Part shown: piece by piece, positions 18,068-28,490 of the stretch
Position numbering within the stretch: position 1 is the stretch's first letter
Layout: every line of letters begins with the position of its first letter
NCBI RefSeq assembly: GCF_023805255.1
Contig: NZ_JAMSCK010000005.1
Location: forward strand, 186,001 to 250,000
Direction: 5' to 3'
Length of the DNA: 64,000 nucleotides
From: Gramella jeungdoensis
GTDB taxonomy: Bacteria > Bacteroidota > Bacteroidia > Flavobacteriales > Flavobacteriaceae
The notes under the pieces: model-generated
Seen by the model: the letters and a program-made list of their open reading frames with translations, nothing else
Databases searched by the model: none
What the model was told of the DNA's origin: nothing
Translations under genes and position numbers: made by a program

Positions 18068-19612
18068 TTATCTCGAGTATTCCTGATTCTTTTCTTTGAT
18101 CACCTCCTTAACAGGACGGTTCTCAATCTTACTTTCCAGCCAGGAAATAATGTCCAAATATAAGAATGCTCTTTTTTCAAAAGGATGATCCTCGAATTTT
18201 TTAAGCTTTGAATGAAGTTTTCTGAATTCATCCTTAATATTTAATGGAGATACATCTGGCAGATTTCTCAGGAATCTTATCATTTCCTTCTGAACCTCAT
18301 GAAGGTCGTTCATTTTGATAAGGAATTTATAGGTGGACTTAACAAGACTGTCAAGGTGATAATCTAGTCCTGCCTCATAATGTGCCACAAGATTAAGGAT
18401 TCGTGCAAAACACATGAGATCTTCCCGCATCTCCAAAGATTTGTTATTGATGATCTTTTTAAGGAATTCTATACTTTTTTTATTGTTTCCATCCCCAAAG
18501 TAAAGACAGGCGATCTTGTAATAGAACACCATGATATGGTGTTCATCAAGCCTGCCACGAAATCTCGCTATCTTCTCGTTGATCTTTTCCACAAGTTCAT
18601 CAGAATCGCCAAACTCTCCTTTCATGAACTTTAAATTCAGTTTGTTTGAATAAACATACAGAAATGACAGGGCCGCAATATTATCATCATGTGGAATCTT
18701 GGCATCGCGTAATGAATCTTCGAGATTCTTTAATGTTACCTCAAAGAGATCGGTATGATTGAGGTAAAACAAGGACTCCAGCAGATAATGGCTTCCTTTC
18801 AGATAGGAAACCGGGTGTATTGGGATCAAATGATCGTATTCTTTAAAAAGATCGTTCCATTTTGTAGAATACCGGTAACAACCCAGAAAATCCTGAATGA
18901 GGAAACTATACCATAAATGAGCCTTGTACAGCCAGAGCTTTTCCCTGAAACCAAGTTCACTAAAATTATATTCGGGTAACTGTTTCCTAAAATAATCCTT
19001 GATCTCCTGAGCTTCCTCTTCAGTCCGGCAATAGCCCAGTTTCAGAAAAATAGAATAAAGTTCCAGTGAAACATTAGATAACTTTCCCGAAATCAGATTG
19101 AGTTTATTCAACTCCTCTGTCTGCTGAATTAAGGTTTCTGCCCGGTTCTTTATACTACGGGTGATATATTGTGACTCTATAATCTTTTCAAGCTCAAGGA
19201 TCTCATACGCTACATTCTTTTCCTCATAGGTAAGTGCAAGAGACTTAACCTTATCAAGTATTTTAAGACTCTGCTTATAAAGTCCTTTATGATAAAGTAT
19301 ATAGGCAAAATCAAGTTGTTCCCTTATCTGTACAGGAATATCCTGGTGAGCCGGATTAAGACGAAGGGAGATAAGCAATTGTTTATAAAGATGAGCTTTA
19401 ACATTAGAAAGCTGTTGCTTACTAATTTTTGTATTCTTCAAAATTTCATCTTCATCATACTTCTTCTGCTTTGAGATGACCTTATAAAGATTCAAAAATT
19501 TACTATCAGTATTTACCCCTATTCTTCCTACATACAGGGAGAATTGTCTTTTTTCTGAAGCAGATAAAGATTTTATTAAAGAAAAAAGATTTTCGGTTAA
19601 GTCATTGGTCAT
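18068..19612 (-). CDS. Uncharacterised helical (TPR-like) protein
   Basis: 514 residues from ATG at 19612; the frame extends 8 residues further but MTNDLTENLFSLIKSLS is the better start. The first 80 residues hold a compact SLSASEKRQFSLYVG module with a winged-helix-like feel (TKISKQQLSNVKAHLYKQLL), the rest is long alpha-helical solenoid without signal peptide or membrane segment. Such proteins are common in Flavobacteriia but I know no function. It is divergent from leuA across about 150 bases, so shared regulation with the leucine operon is possible. Confidence 0.65.
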   Translation of the reverse strand: MTNDLTENLFSLIKSLSASEKRQFSLYVGRIGVNTDSKFLNLYKVISKQKKYDEDEILKNTKISKQQLSNVKAHLYKQLLISLRLNPAHQDIPVQIREQLDFAYILYHKGLYKQSLKILDKVKSLALTYEEKNVAYEILELEKIIESQYITRSIKNRAETLIQQTEELNKLNLISGKLSNVSLELYSIFLKLGYCRTEEEAQEIKDYFRKQLPEYNFSELGFREKLWLYKAHLWYSFLIQDFLGCYRYSTKWNDLFKEYDHLIPIHPVSYLKGSHYLLESLFYLNHTDLFEVTLKNLEDSLRDAKIPHDDNIAALSFLYVYSNKLNLKFMKGEFGDSDELVEKINEKIARFRGRLDEHHIMVFYYKIACLYFGDGNNKKSIEFLKKIINNKSLEMREDLMCFARILNLVAHYEAGLDYHLDSLVKSTYKFLIKMNDLHEVQKEMIRFLRNLPDVSPLNIKDEFRKLHSKLKKFEDHPFEKRAFLYLDIISWLESKIENRPVKEVIKEKNQEYSR

Positions 19613-19760
19613 TGTAATACTTTTGTTTGTAAACACCTGATATTCAGGAGTTTTTGCTTATTTTTTTATGCTTCAAGTATCGTAACACCCTGCCTGAAAT
19701 ACCTATCGATGCATATGTTTTCCAATACTTTAGTTAAAGATAAAGCAAAAAAAATCTCAT

Positions 19761-20933
19761 ATGAGCACAGAAAAAGTAGAAATTTTTGACACTACGTTGC
19801 GAGATGGAGAACAGGTCCCTGGCTGCAAATTGAATACTCAACAAAAATTAAAGATAGCCGCAAGACTTGATGAACTGGGAGTAGATGTGATTGAAGCCGG
19901 TTTTCCGGTATCCAGTCCTGGAGATTTTTCTTCTGTAACTGAAATCTCTAAAATTGTTAAAAATGCTGCTGTTTGTGGGCTGACACGAGCGGTTAAAAAT
20001 GATATTGAAGTTGCCGCCAGAGCGTTAAAATATGCCAGAAAGCCCAGAATCCATACCGGCATTGGGACTTCAGATTCCCATATAAAATATAAGTTCAACT
20101 CAAGTCGGGAAGAGATCATCGAAAGAGCAGCCATAGCTGTTGCGCATGCAAGACGCTATGTAGATGATGTGGAGTTCTATGCAGAGGATGCAGGGCGTAC
20201 CGATAATGAATTTCTTGCGAGGGTTTGTACCGAGGCTGTAAAGGCAGGTGCTACCGTTCTTAATATCCCTGATACTACCGGATATTGCCTACCGGAAGAT
20301 TATGGCAGAAAGATAAAATATCTTAAAGACCATGTAGAAGGAATAGAAAATGTAACTATTTCATGTCATTGTCATAATGATCTTGGGCTTGCTACTGCCA
20401 ATGCAATCGCTGGGGTAATGAATGGCGCTCGCCAGATAGAATGTACTATTAATGGTATAGGAGAACGTGCAGGAAATACCGCTTTGGAAGAAGTGGTCAT
20501 GATATTGCGCCAGCACCCTACCCTAAACCTGAATACAGATATCAATCCTAAACTTTTATTTGATACCAGTAAAATGGTATCTCGGGAAATGGGTATGTTG
20601 GTTCAGCCTAACAAAGCTATTGTGGGAGCCAATGCTTTCGCTCACAGTTCAGGAATTCACCAGGATGGAGTTATCAAGAATCGTGAGACCTATGAGATCA
20701 TAGATCCAGCTGATGTAGGTGTAACTGAATCTGCAATCGTGCTTACCGCAAGAAGCGGTAGGGCCGCCCTTGCCTTTAAAGCTAAAAAGATGGGTTATGA
20801 ATTAACAAAACTTGAATTGGATGTCGTATATGCTGAATTCCTGAATTTCGCCGATGAAAAGAAAGAAGTAGCAGATACAGATATTCATACAATAATGGAG
20901 ATCTATAGAAAGAGTTCCAGAGCAATTGCTTAA
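19761..20933 (+). CDS. leuA: 2-isopropylmalate synthase, short form without regulatory domain
   Basis: 390 residues. Catalytic TIM barrel with [12 protein letters not shown] (10-21), the zinc-binding [13 protein letters not shown] and [16 protein letters not shown], plus the linker domain. The usual 120-residue C-terminal leucine-binding allosteric domain is missing, so direct leucine feedback is not expected. Position as first gene before leuC, leuD and leuB argues for isopropylmalate synthase over homocitrate or citramalate synthase, which share the fold. Confidence 0.9.
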   Translation: MSTEKVEIFDTTLRDGEQVPGCKLNTQQKLKIAARLDELGVDVIEAGFPVSSPGDFSSVTEISKIVKNAAVCGLTRAVKNDIEVAARALKYARKPRIHTGIGTSDSHIKYKFNSSREEIIERAAIAVAHARRYVDDVEFYAEDAGRTDNEFLARVCTEAVKAGATVLNIPDTTGYCLPEDYGRKIKYLKDHVEGIENVTISCHCHNDLGLATANAIAGVMNGARQIECTINGIGERAGNTALEEVVMILRQHPTLNLNTDINPKLLFDTSKMVSREMGMLVQPNKAIVGANAFAHSSGIHQDGVIKNRETYEIIDPADVGVTESAIVLTARSGRAALAFKAKKMGYELTKLELDVVYAEFLNFADEKKEVADTDIHTIMEIYRKSSRAIA

Positions 20934-20940
20934 AACTTAT

Positions 20941-22326
20941 ATGAAGAAGAAAACTTTATTTGATAAAATTTGGGATTCCCATGTAGTTGAAAGTATCCCG
21001 AACGGACCTGACATTTTATATATCGATAAACACCTGATACATGAAGTGACAAGTCCGCAGGCTTTTAATGAATTAAAGGAACGGGAGATCCCCGTTTTCC
21101 GACCAGACCAGATCGTTGCCACGGCCGATCATAATACACCCACAGAAAATCAGCATTTACCGGTACAGGACCTTCTTTCAAGAAAACAGTTGAAAGAACT
21201 ATCCCAGAACTGCGAAGAGAACAATATTACGCTTTATGGTCTTGGCCATCCTTATAATGGTATCGTGCACGTAATGGCTCCCGAACTGGGAATTACCCAG
21301 CCGGGAATGACCATTGTTTGTGGTGATAGCCATACTTCAACGCATGGTGCTTTTGGTACGATTGCATTTGGAATTGGTACCAGCCAGGTTTCGCAGGTTT
21401 TTGCGAGTCAGTGTTTGCTGGTAGAAAAACCGAAAAGATTAAGAGTAAATGTTAATGGAAAACTCAAAAAAGGAGTTCTTCCTAAAGATGTGATACTTTA
21501 TATCATCAGTAAACTGGGAACCAATTCGGGTACGGGATATTTCTGTGAATATGCCGGAAATGTCTTCGAAGAGATGTCTATGGAAGGACGAATGACGGTA
21601 TGTAATATGAGTATTGAAATGGGTGCCCGTGGCGGATTGATCGCTCCTGATGAAACTACCTTTGAATACGTGAAAGGCCGTGAATTTGCACCAAAAGGAC
21701 TTGAATTTGAGAATCAGCTGGAGTACTGGAAAACTCTAAAAAGTGATGAAGGTGCTGAATTTGATAAGGAATATTCATTCGAAGCTGAGGACATTGAACC
21801 AATGATCACCTACGGAACCAATCCGGGAATGGGGATCAAACTTACCGGTTCTATTCCTACGGAAGGCAATAAAAGTGACGCGAAGGCACTTGCCTATATG
21901 AATTTCAAACCGGGCGAGACACTGCTTGAAAAGCCTATCAACTATATCTTTATAGGAAGTTGTACGAACTCCAGAATTGAAGATTTCAGGGTAGCTGCGT
22001 CCTACATCAAAGGCAAGCAAAAAGCCAAAAATGTGAATGCCTTAATAGTTCCGGGATCACGTCAGGTAGCGGCCCAGATCAAAGAAGAAGGCCTGGATAA
22101 GATATTCGAAGAGGCCGGTTTTAAACTTCGTCAGCCTGGCTGTTCGGCATGCCTGGCGATGAATGACGATAAGATCCCTGAAGGAGAATATTGTGTTTCA
22201 ACCAGTAATCGAAACTTTGAAGGTAGACAGGGACAGGGTTCAAGAACCATACTTGCCAGTCCACTCACCGCGGCAGCCACTGCAGTAGCCGGAAAAATAA
22301 CCGACTTTACAAAAAGCCTGAACTAG
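20941..22326 (+). CDS. leuC: 3-isopropylmalate dehydratase large subunit LeuC
   Basis: 461 residues from ATG at 20941, 7 bases after leuA; an upstream in-frame start inside leuA is less likely. Aconitase-family [4Fe-4S] enzyme: cluster ligands in GSCTNSR and [10 protein letters not shown], substrate segment [13 protein letters not shown]. Works with LeuD to isomerise isopropylmalate. LeuD begins one base after the stop. Confidence 0.96.
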   Translation: MKKKTLFDKIWDSHVVESIPNGPDILYIDKHLIHEVTSPQAFNELKEREIPVFRPDQIVATADHNTPTENQHLPVQDLLSRKQLKELSQNCEENNITLYGLGHPYNGIVHVMAPELGITQPGMTIVCGDSHTSTHGAFGTIAFGIGTSQVSQVFASQCLLVEKPKRLRVNVNGKLKKGVLPKDVILYIISKLGTNSGTGYFCEYAGNVFEEMSMEGRMTVCNMSIEMGARGGLIAPDETTFEYVKGREFAPKGLEFENQLEYWKTLKSDEGAEFDKEYSFEAEDIEPMITYGTNPGMGIKLTGSIPTEGNKSDAKALAYMNFKPGETLLEKPINYIFIGSCTNSRIEDFRVAASYIKGKQKAKNVNALIVPGSRQVAAQIKEEGLDKIFEEAGFKLRQPGCSACLAMNDDKIPEGEYCVSTSNRNFEGRQGQGSRTILASPLTAAATAVAGKITDFTKSLN

Positions 22327-22327
22327 A

Positions 22328-22942
22328 ATGGAAAAATTTATAACTCTTATAGATACCGCTGTACCATTGGATTCTGAAAATGTGGATACCGATCAGATCA
22401 TACCTGCGCGTTTTCTAAAAGCGACAGATAAGGCTGGTTTTGGTGAGAATCTTTTCAGGGACTGGAGGTTTAAAAAAGATGGTAGCAAGAACGAAGATTT
22501 TATTTTGAACAATCCAAAATATAAAGGATCCATCCTTGTAGCAGGTAATAATTTTGGATGTGGGTCCAGCCGTGAACACGCTGCCTGGGCGATAAAAGCC
22601 TACGGTTTTAAAGCCGTTGTTTCCAGTTATTTCGCTGATATCTTTAAAGGAAATGCCCTTAACAATGGGGTGCTGCCTGTACAGGTAAGCCCCGAGTTCC
22701 TACAGGAATTGTTTACCGCTGTGAATAATGATCCGTCACAGGAGATAAAGATCGATCTTGAAAAACAGCAGATCGAAATTGCCGGAACAAACCTGAAGGA
22801 AGATTTTGATATAGACCCCTACAAAAAAACATGTCTGATAAACGGCTATGATGATATAGATTTTCTGGTTAGTAAACTGGATTCTATTAAGAAATTCGAA
22901 GAGAAGAATGTTTCGAAAAAGCACCCGGAAGCTCAGATGTAA
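22328..22942 (+). CDS. leuD: 3-isopropylmalate dehydratase small subunit LeuD
   Basis: 204 residues, standard size. The family signature [15 protein letters not shown] and the early [12 protein letters not shown] are present. Forms the swivel domain partner of LeuC. Spaced 1 base from leuC and 16 from leuB. Confidence 0.96.
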   Translation: MEKFITLIDTAVPLDSENVDTDQIIPARFLKATDKAGFGENLFRDWRFKKDGSKNEDFILNNPKYKGSILVAGNNFGCGSSREHAAWAIKAYGFKAVVSSYFADIFKGNALNNGVLPVQVSPEFLQELFTAVNNDPSQEIKIDLEKQQIEIAGTNLKEDFDIDPYKKTCLINGYDDIDFLVSKLDSIKKFEEKNVSKKHPEAQM

Positions 22943-22958
22943 TAAAATTTAGACAATC

Positions 22959-24074
22959 ATGAAATTAAATATAGCAGTACTACCCGGAGACGGGATTGGT
23001 CCCGAAATCACACAGCAGTCAGTAAAAGTGTTGAAGGCTGTTGCAGACCGATTTGAGCATGAGTTCCATTTTGAAGAAGCCGCCGTAGGTGCAACAGCAA
23101 TTGATTTTTGGGGGAATCCATTGCCGGACGCTACATTGGAACTTTGTAGAAAATCTGACGCTGTGCTGTTCGGGGCAATTGGCGACCCAAAATATGACAA
23201 TGATCCGTCTGCCAAGGTAAGACCGGAACAGGGTCTGCTAAAATTAAGAAAGGAACTTGGCCTCTTTGCCAATATAAGGCCGGTAAAAGCTTATGAGAAA
23301 CTGGTAGACCGTTCGCCACTAAAAGCTGAAAATATTTCAGGAGCCGATATGGTCATTTACCGTGAACTTACCGGTGGAATATATTTTGGAGAAAAGAGCA
23401 CCAGCGAGGATGGTAAAACAGCTTCCGACCTTTGTACCTACTCGGTAGAAGAAATTGAGAGGGTTGCTCATTTAGCCTTTAAAGCGGCTCAATCACGAAA
23501 TAAGAAACTAACACTAGTAGATAAGGCCAATGTGCTTGAAACATCCAGGTTATGGCGTAAGACAGTGAAAGAAATAGGGAAAGCATACGAAGATGTTCAA
23601 CTTGATTTTCTATTTGTGGATAACGCCGCAATGCAGATGATATTGAATCCGAAACAATTTGATGTAATCCTTACCGAAAATATGTTTGGTGATATTATAT
23701 CTGATGAAGCCAGTGTTATTGGTGGAAGTATCGGATTGCTTGAATCGGCTTCGGTTGGTGAAAAAAGCGCTCTTTTTGAGCCTATTCACGGATCTTATCC
23801 GCAGGCTACCGGAAAAGGAATTGCAAATCCCGTAGCTTCTATTCTTTCAGCAGCCATGCTTCTGGACCATTTCGGACTTGAAAAGGAAGCGGCAGTAGTT
23901 AGAAAATCGGTAGAAGTGAGCATTCAATTTAATGTATGTACTCCAGATATCAATAAAGACAATCATTATACCACAGAAAAGGTTGGAGACTTTCTTGAAA
24001 GCGTAATCAGTGATACAGATAACCATATTATAAATAATGACAACTTAAATTTTGGTCAAATGACCATTATTTAA
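22959..24074 (+). CDS. leuB: 3-isopropylmalate dehydrogenase LeuB
   Basis: 371 residues. NAD-dependent decarboxylating dehydrogenase: GDGIGPEI near residue 9, RELTGGIYFG, and the metal/NAD segment NMFGDIISDEASVIGGSIG. Last gene of leuACDB, followed by a terminator. Confidence 0.96.
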   Translation: MKLNIAVLPGDGIGPEITQQSVKVLKAVADRFEHEFHFEEAAVGATAIDFWGNPLPDATLELCRKSDAVLFGAIGDPKYDNDPSAKVRPEQGLLKLRKELGLFANIRPVKAYEKLVDRSPLKAENISGADMVIYRELTGGIYFGEKSTSEDGKTASDLCTYSVEEIERVAHLAFKAAQSRNKKLTLVDKANVLETSRLWRKTVKEIGKAYEDVQLDFLFVDNAAMQMILNPKQFDVILTENMFGDIISDEASVIGGSIGLLESASVGEKSALFEPIHGSYPQATGKGIANPVASILSAAMLLDHFGLEKEAAVVRKSVEVSIQFNVCTPDINKDNHYTTEKVGDFLESVISDTDNHIINNDNLNFGQMTII

Positions 24075-24097
24075 TTTTTTCTTCATTTAAGTTTGGG

Positions 24098-24131
24098 ACC
24101 TCCTGGAATTTATTTTTCAGGGGGTTTTTTT
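24098..24131 (+). terminator. Terminator of the leuACDB operon
   Basis: Stem ACCTCCTG (24098-24105) with CAGGGGGT (24118-24125), one G-U pair, then a run of seven T. It works on the plus strand only; the convergent arginine operon has no obvious terminator here. Confidence 0.78.
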
Positions 24132-24175
24132 GTCCCTAACAAGAAAGAAAAACAATAGTTATCTGAAGTTCAATC

Positions 24176-25450
24176 TTATTTTTGCAATTTCCTTCTTATC
24201 TCATTTAAAGCAAGATTATCCTTACTGCCAAGATGTGTATGGTTTTTGGATTCAGAAGGTTTATAAGTATTGTTCTGCACCTGCTCCCCTATTTCCTTAT
24301 AAGCATCCCTGAATGAATTTCCCTGCATTACCAGATCATTAATACTGTCTACCGTGAACAGATATTTATATTTTTCGTCATTGAGGTCTACATCCTTGAC
24401 CTTAATAACCGAAATTGAGTGAATAAATATGTCCAGTATCTCCTTCATATTCTCCACAGCGTAGATACTGTTCTCCTTAATTAGCTGAAAATCCCTGTGA
24501 TATCCACTAGGGAGGTTATTGGTGATAAGGATCATCTCATTGGCAATAGCCTGAAGTTTATTACACTTACCCCTGATAAGTTCAAAAACATCAGGATTCT
24601 TCTTGTGTGGCATAATGCTGGAACCTGTTGTAAGTTCATCAGGAAAAGTGATAAAATCGAAATTCTGACTCATATACAGGCACACGTCCATAGCAAATCT
24701 TGAAAGCGTATTTGCCAGTGAAGAAATGCTTGAAGTGACTGTTCTTTCACATTTTCCTCTACTCATCTGGGCGGCAACAACATTATATTTCAAATCTGCA
24801 AAGCCTAGTTCCTTCGTAGTGAATTCACGGTCTATAGGAAATGAAGATCCATACCCGGCAGCTGATCCCAGGGGATTCTGATCCACTACTTTCTTCCCTG
24901 CTTCCAGTAAATAAAGATCATCTATCAGTAATTCTGCGTAAGCTGAGAACCATAATCCGAAAGATGACGGCATGGCCACCTGAAGATGGGTATAACCCGG
25001 AAGTAGTTTTTCCTTATGCTCATCGGCCAGTTTCAAAAGTACTTCGATAAGTTCTTCGGTTTTGGAATGGATCTCTTTCAGGTTTTCTTTAAAATAAAGC
25101 TGCATTGCCACCAGCACCTGGTCATTTCTGGAACGTGCTGTATGTATCTTTTTACCGGTTTCACCAAGCTTCTTGGTAAGTTCAAACTCTATTTTTGAAT
25201 GGACATCCTCAAAGTCTTCCTCAATCTCAAAACTGCCATTTTCCAGCTTTTCATTCAATTTATCCAGCTCTTTTAATATATTCTGAACTTCCCCGGCATC
25301 CAATATTCCGACCTTTCCCAACATCTTTGCGTGAGCTTTAGAGGCTATAATATCATATTCGGCAAGATGCATATCCAGTTCCCTGTCATTACCCACAGTG
25401 AATTTCTCTATCTTTTTGTCTATTGAAATACCTTTGTCCCAGAGTTTCAT
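24176..25450 (-). CDS. argH: Argininosuccinate lyase
   Basis: 424 residues, somewhat shorter than the usual 455-460 but with all motifs: HTARSRNDQV, SPLGSAAGYG-like NPLGSAAGYGSSF and the fumarase-superfamily signature GSSIMPHKKNPDVFE. Splits argininosuccinate into arginine and fumarate. Last gene of the minus-strand arginine operon. Confidence 0.94.
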   Translation of the reverse strand: MKLWDKGISIDKKIEKFTVGNDRELDMHLAEYDIIASKAHAKMLGKVGILDAGEVQNILKELDKLNEKLENGSFEIEEDFEDVHSKIEFELTKKLGETGKKIHTARSRNDQVLVAMQLYFKENLKEIHSKTEELIEVLLKLADEHKEKLLPGYTHLQVAMPSSFGLWFSAYAELLIDDLYLLEAGKKVVDQNPLGSAAGYGSSFPIDREFTTKELGFADLKYNVVAAQMSRGKCERTVTSSISSLANTLSRFAMDVCLYMSQNFDFITFPDELTTGSSIMPHKKNPDVFELIRGKCNKLQAIANEMILITNNLPSGYHRDFQLIKENSIYAVENMKEILDIFIHSISVIKVKDVDLNDEKYKYLFTVDSINDLVMQGNSFRDAYKEIGEQVQNNTYKPSESKNHTHLGSKDNLALNEIRRKLQK

Positions 25451-25468
25451 AATCTTTAATTTAAAATC

Positions 25469-25486
25469 GTCAAGCTGAACTTGTTT
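25469..25486. repeat. Half copy of the 55-bp palindromic repeat
   Basis: GTCAAGCTGAACTTGTTT is identical over 18 bases to the reverse complement of 30482-30499, one arm of the palindromic repeat. The second arm is absent, so this is a decayed or partial copy, in the spacer between the deacylase gene and argH. Confidence 0.6.
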
Positions 25487-25512
25487 GTAGTAATGAGCCT
25501 GTCGAAGTGCGG

Positions 25513-26580
25513 TTATTTAATTGCCTTTTCAAGCAGCTTTATATATTTTTCTATCCCTTCTTCTATTTCCTTTACATAAATGAATTCATCAGCCGAATGC
25601 GACCTGGTAGAATCACCCGGACCCAGCTTTAACGATGAGCATTTAAGCATCGCCTGATCAGATAAAGTAGGTGAACCATAGGTATTCATTCCAAGGGAAA
25701 TTCCGGCCTTAACCAGATCATGATCCTTTGGAATGGAAGATGAATTCAGTCTTAAAGAGCGGGCTTTTATCTCATCAACCGGTGCCTTCTCCTGCAGGAT
25801 CTTATCGATTTCCTCATTGCTGAAACAATCATTTACCCTAACATCTATCACCAGGTCTACCTTTGCGGGCACTACATTATGCTGGGTTCCCGCATTTATT
25901 TGGGTCACTGTAAGCTTCACCTCCCCCAAAGCTTCAGATTTCTTTTCAAAACTGAAATTCTCGAACCATTGCAGAGCCTTAGCCGTTTTATAGATCGCGT
26001 TATTATCGTTGGGATGTGCCGCATGAGAAGGAGTTCCCTTTACTACAGCATCAAAGACCACCAAACCTTTTTCTGCGATTGCCAGGTCCATCAATGTAGG
26101 TTCGCCTACAATGGCTACATCTATCTTGGGCATCACTGGCAGAAGACTGGCGATCCCGTTTTTACCATTAATCTCCTCCTCTGCCGATCCCGCATAGACT
26201 ATGTTATAATCCAGATCCTGGTCTGCATAGAAATAAGTAAAAGTAGCAAGAAGAGACACCAAACACCCACCGGCATCATTACTGCCTAAGCCAAATAATT
26301 TTCCATCTTCAACTTCCGCTTTTAAGGGATCCCGCGTATAAGCCGAATTTGGCTGAACCGTATCATGGTGTGAGTTTAAGAGCAGCGTAGGCTTTGCCTT
26401 ATCAAAATGCTTGTTTACAGCCCAGACGTTATTGAGATGCCTGAAAAAAGGAATATTCTTCTCCTTGAACCAGTTCTCCAATAATTCTGCCGTTTTATCT
26501 TCCTCTCCAGAAAAAGACTGGGTCTTAATCAGGTTTTTAAGTAATTCAATAGCTTCCTTCTGTAAGTCTGAGATCTGCAT
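25513..26580 (-). CDS. M20-family N-acyl-citrulline/ornithine deacylase (ArgE-like)
   Basis: 355 residues. Zinc-peptidase M20 marks: LLNSHHDTVQPN (His and Asp), GSNDAGGCL (bridging Asp) and GSAEEEINGKNG (catalytic Glu pair); a dimerisation lid lies in the middle. Because this operon encodes an N-acyl-ornithine transcarbamylase, the natural substrate is probably N-succinyl- or N-acetyl-citrulline, giving citrulline for ArgG. Its start shares one base with the argB stop region (26580), so they are coupled. Confidence 0.88.
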   Translation of the reverse strand: MQISDLQKEAIELLKNLIKTQSFSGEEDKTAELLENWFKEKNIPFFRHLNNVWAVNKHFDKAKPTLLLNSHHDTVQPNSAYTRDPLKAEVEDGKLFGLGSNDAGGCLVSLLATFTYFYADQDLDYNIVYAGSAEEEINGKNGIASLLPVMPKIDVAIVGEPTLMDLAIAEKGLVVFDAVVKGTPSHAAHPNDNNAIYKTAKALQWFENFSFEKKSEALGEVKLTVTQINAGTQHNVVPAKVDLVIDVRVNDCFSNEEIDKILQEKAPVDEIKARSLRLNSSSIPKDHDLVKAGISLGMNTYGSPTLSDQAMLKCSSLKLGPGDSTRSHSADEFIYVKEIEEGIEKYIKLLEKAIK

Positions 26581-27377
26581 TATTCTACGATTTTTGTATG
26601 AACTGAATTCTTTTGAAGTAATCCTGAATCTCCCAGGTATATAGTGGAAACCCCATTTTCAAGAGCCTGAAAACAGTTATGCAGTTTAGGCAACATACCA
26701 TCGCTAATAATCTTTTTGTCGACCAGTTCCTGATACTTTTCTTTATCCAAAACTTCTACAACCGAATCATCATCCTGGGAATCAGCAAGTACACCTTTTT
26801 TTTCAAAACAATAATAAAGCTCGGTTTCATATTCCCGGCTCATCGCTATTGAAATTTCAGCAGCGACAGAATCGGCATTGGTATTTAAGATCTCTCCTTC
26901 ATTACTATAAGAAATTGCCGAAAATACAGGAACGAGGTCCTGTTCCAAAAGTGATAAAATGAAAGTAGTATTTACCTCTTCAATATCTCCTACAAAACCG
27001 TAATCTACTTCTTTTACGGGGCGTTTTTTAGAAAGCACACTTTTGCCATCTGCCCCGCAAAGCCCTACGGCATTATTTCCCAGTTTTTGAAGGCTCGCTA
27101 CAATGTTCTTACTTATAAGCCCTGCATAGACCATAGTGATAACCTGCATGGAGTTTTCATCAGTTATCCTTCTACCATCAAGCATTTTGGTTTCATATCC
27201 CAGTTTCGTAGCAATTTCGGTAGCGAAATTGCCACCGCCATGCACCAGAATCTTAGGTCCCTCCAGGGCAGAAAAATCTTTTAGAAATTCCTGAAACCTG
27301 GCCTTGTTTTCAATTAATTTACCTCCGGTTTTTACTATTTTAAGTACTGATTTCATCTTCTTTGAATCTTTTGCCAC
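26580..27377 (-). CDS. argB: N-acetyl/N-succinylglutamate kinase
   Basis: 265 residues, amino-acid kinase fold. KIVKTGGKLIEN near the start, VHGGGNFATEIATKLG and GRRITDENSMQVITMV are family signatures; NTNADSVAAEIS binds nucleotide. Phosphorylates the N-acylated glutamate. In Bacteroidota the acyl group can be succinyl; the sequence alone does not settle it. Frame could begin a few residues later at MKSVLKIVKTGG. Confidence 0.92.
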   Translation of the reverse strand: MAKDSKKMKSVLKIVKTGGKLIENKARFQEFLKDFSALEGPKILVHGGGNFATEIATKLGYETKMLDGRRITDENSMQVITMVYAGLISKNIVASLQKLGNNAVGLCGADGKSVLSKKRPVKEVDYGFVGDIEEVNTTFILSLLEQDLVPVFSAISYSNEGEILNTNADSVAAEISIAMSREYETELYYCFEKKGVLADSQDDDSVVEVLDKEKYQELVDKKIISDGMLPKLHNCFQALENGVSTIYLGDSGLLQKNSVHTKIVE

Positions 27378-27400
27378 GAATGCCTTAATAAAATACTTGA

Positions 27401-27426
27401 GTCATATCGAGCGAAGTCGAGATATC
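27401..27426. repeat. Short palindromic repeat (GTCAT family), copy 2
   Basis: GTCATATCGAGCGAAGTCGA followed by GATATC; ATATCGA and TCGAGATAT arms form a hairpin. Lies in the argF'-argB spacer. Confidence 0.55.
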
Positions 27427-27443
27427 TTTTTCTTAAATCCTTC

Positions 27444-28388
27444 TTATTTTTCTTCTAATAATCTCTTCAAAACAGCCTGTGCAGCATAGGTCCTGTTCCC
27501 AGCCTGTTGAATGACCAATGAATCCTGACTGTCCAGAACCTCATCGGCTATAACCATATTCCTTCTCACAGGCAAACAATGCATCACTTTGGGACTGTTT
27601 GAATTCTCCAATTTATCCTTTGTCAGCGTCCAATCCCTGTCGGTTTTCAACACTTTACCATACTGTTCATAACTGCTCCAGTTCTTTACATATACAAAAT
27701 CAGCATCTTTCAGAGCTTCTTCCTGGTTATGGGTCACAGCAGTCTTCTTTGTTACTTCGGGATTAAGATCATAACCTACGGGATTAGCGATCACAAGGTC
27801 AACATTCATCTTTTGCATTACTTCAACGAACGAATTAGGCACCGATTGCGGCAAGGCTTTAGGGTGCGGAGCCCAGGTAAGCACCACCTTGGGGCGATCT
27901 TTTTGTTTTGTTTCAGTTATCGTTATTGCATCGGTAAGGGCCTGCAAGGGATGACCTGTTGCACTTTCGAGATTAACCACCGGAACTGAAGCGTATTTCT
28001 TAAAGCTATTAAGCACCGTTTCAGCTTCATCCTTTTCCTTATCCTCCAAACCTGGAAAAGCTCTAACCGCTATGATATCACAATACTGAGAAAGAACTCC
28101 AGCCGCTTCCTTGATATGTTCGGCTTTGGTAGAATCCATAACTGCACCATCTTCAAATTCCAGAGCCCAGCCATCCTTATCAACGTTCATCGCCATCACT
28201 TCCATCCCAAGAAGTTTTGCGGCTTTCTCGGTACTTAACCTGGTACGCAGACTCGGATTAAAAAACAACATCCCGAGTGTCTTCCCTTTACCAAGGTTTG
28301 GAACGCTATTTTCCTTTTTCAGCTGAAGGCCTTCATTAATCAATTCGTCTAAACTTTCTATATCTGATAATGTGATGTAGTTCTTCAT
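27444..28388 (-). CDS. argF': N-acyl-ornithine carbamoyltransferase (ArgF'), probably succinyl type
   Basis: 314 residues. Carbamoyl-phosphate loop NPSLRTRLS at 44-52 and HCLPVRRN near the C-terminus mark the transcarbamylase fold; the long WAPHPKALPQSVPNSF segment is specific to the N-acetyl/N-succinyl-ornithine branch. The residue that separates the two branches (Pro90 in the Bacteroides succinyl enzyme, Glu92 in the Xanthomonas acetyl enzyme) is Ala89 here, in DSTKAEH. From memory, replacing that Glu by Ala in the acetyl enzyme shifts it to succinylornithine, so the succinyl substrate is favoured. Confidence 0.9.
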   Translation of the reverse strand: MKNYITLSDIESLDELINEGLQLKKENSVPNLGKGKTLGMLFFNPSLRTRLSTEKAAKLLGMEVMAMNVDKDGWALEFEDGAVMDSTKAEHIKEAAGVLSQYCDIIAVRAFPGLEDKEKDEAETVLNSFKKYASVPVVNLESATGHPLQALTDAITITETKQKDRPKVVLTWAPHPKALPQSVPNSFVEVMQKMNVDLVIANPVGYDLNPEVTKKTAVTHNQEEALKDADFVYVKNWSSYEQYGKVLKTDRDWTLTKDKLENSNSPKVMHCLPVRRNMVIADEVLDSQDSLVIQQAGNRTYAAQAVLKRLLEEK

Positions 28389-28406
28389 TTCTACTCTTTA
28401 ATTGTT

Positions 28407-28490
28407 GTCATTCCGAAGAAGTGAAACGACTGAGGAATCTCAGACCTCTTGACTTCCCTCAAGGTAACTTTGGTCAAGTTTCACTTCTCA
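28407..28490. repeat. Palindromic repeat (GTCAT family), copy 3
   Basis: Begins GTCATTCCGAAGAAGTG; GAAGTGAAAC (28418-28427) pairs with GTTTCACTTC (28477-28486 region), ten bases. It fills the whole spacer between argD and argF'. Confidence 0.65.
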
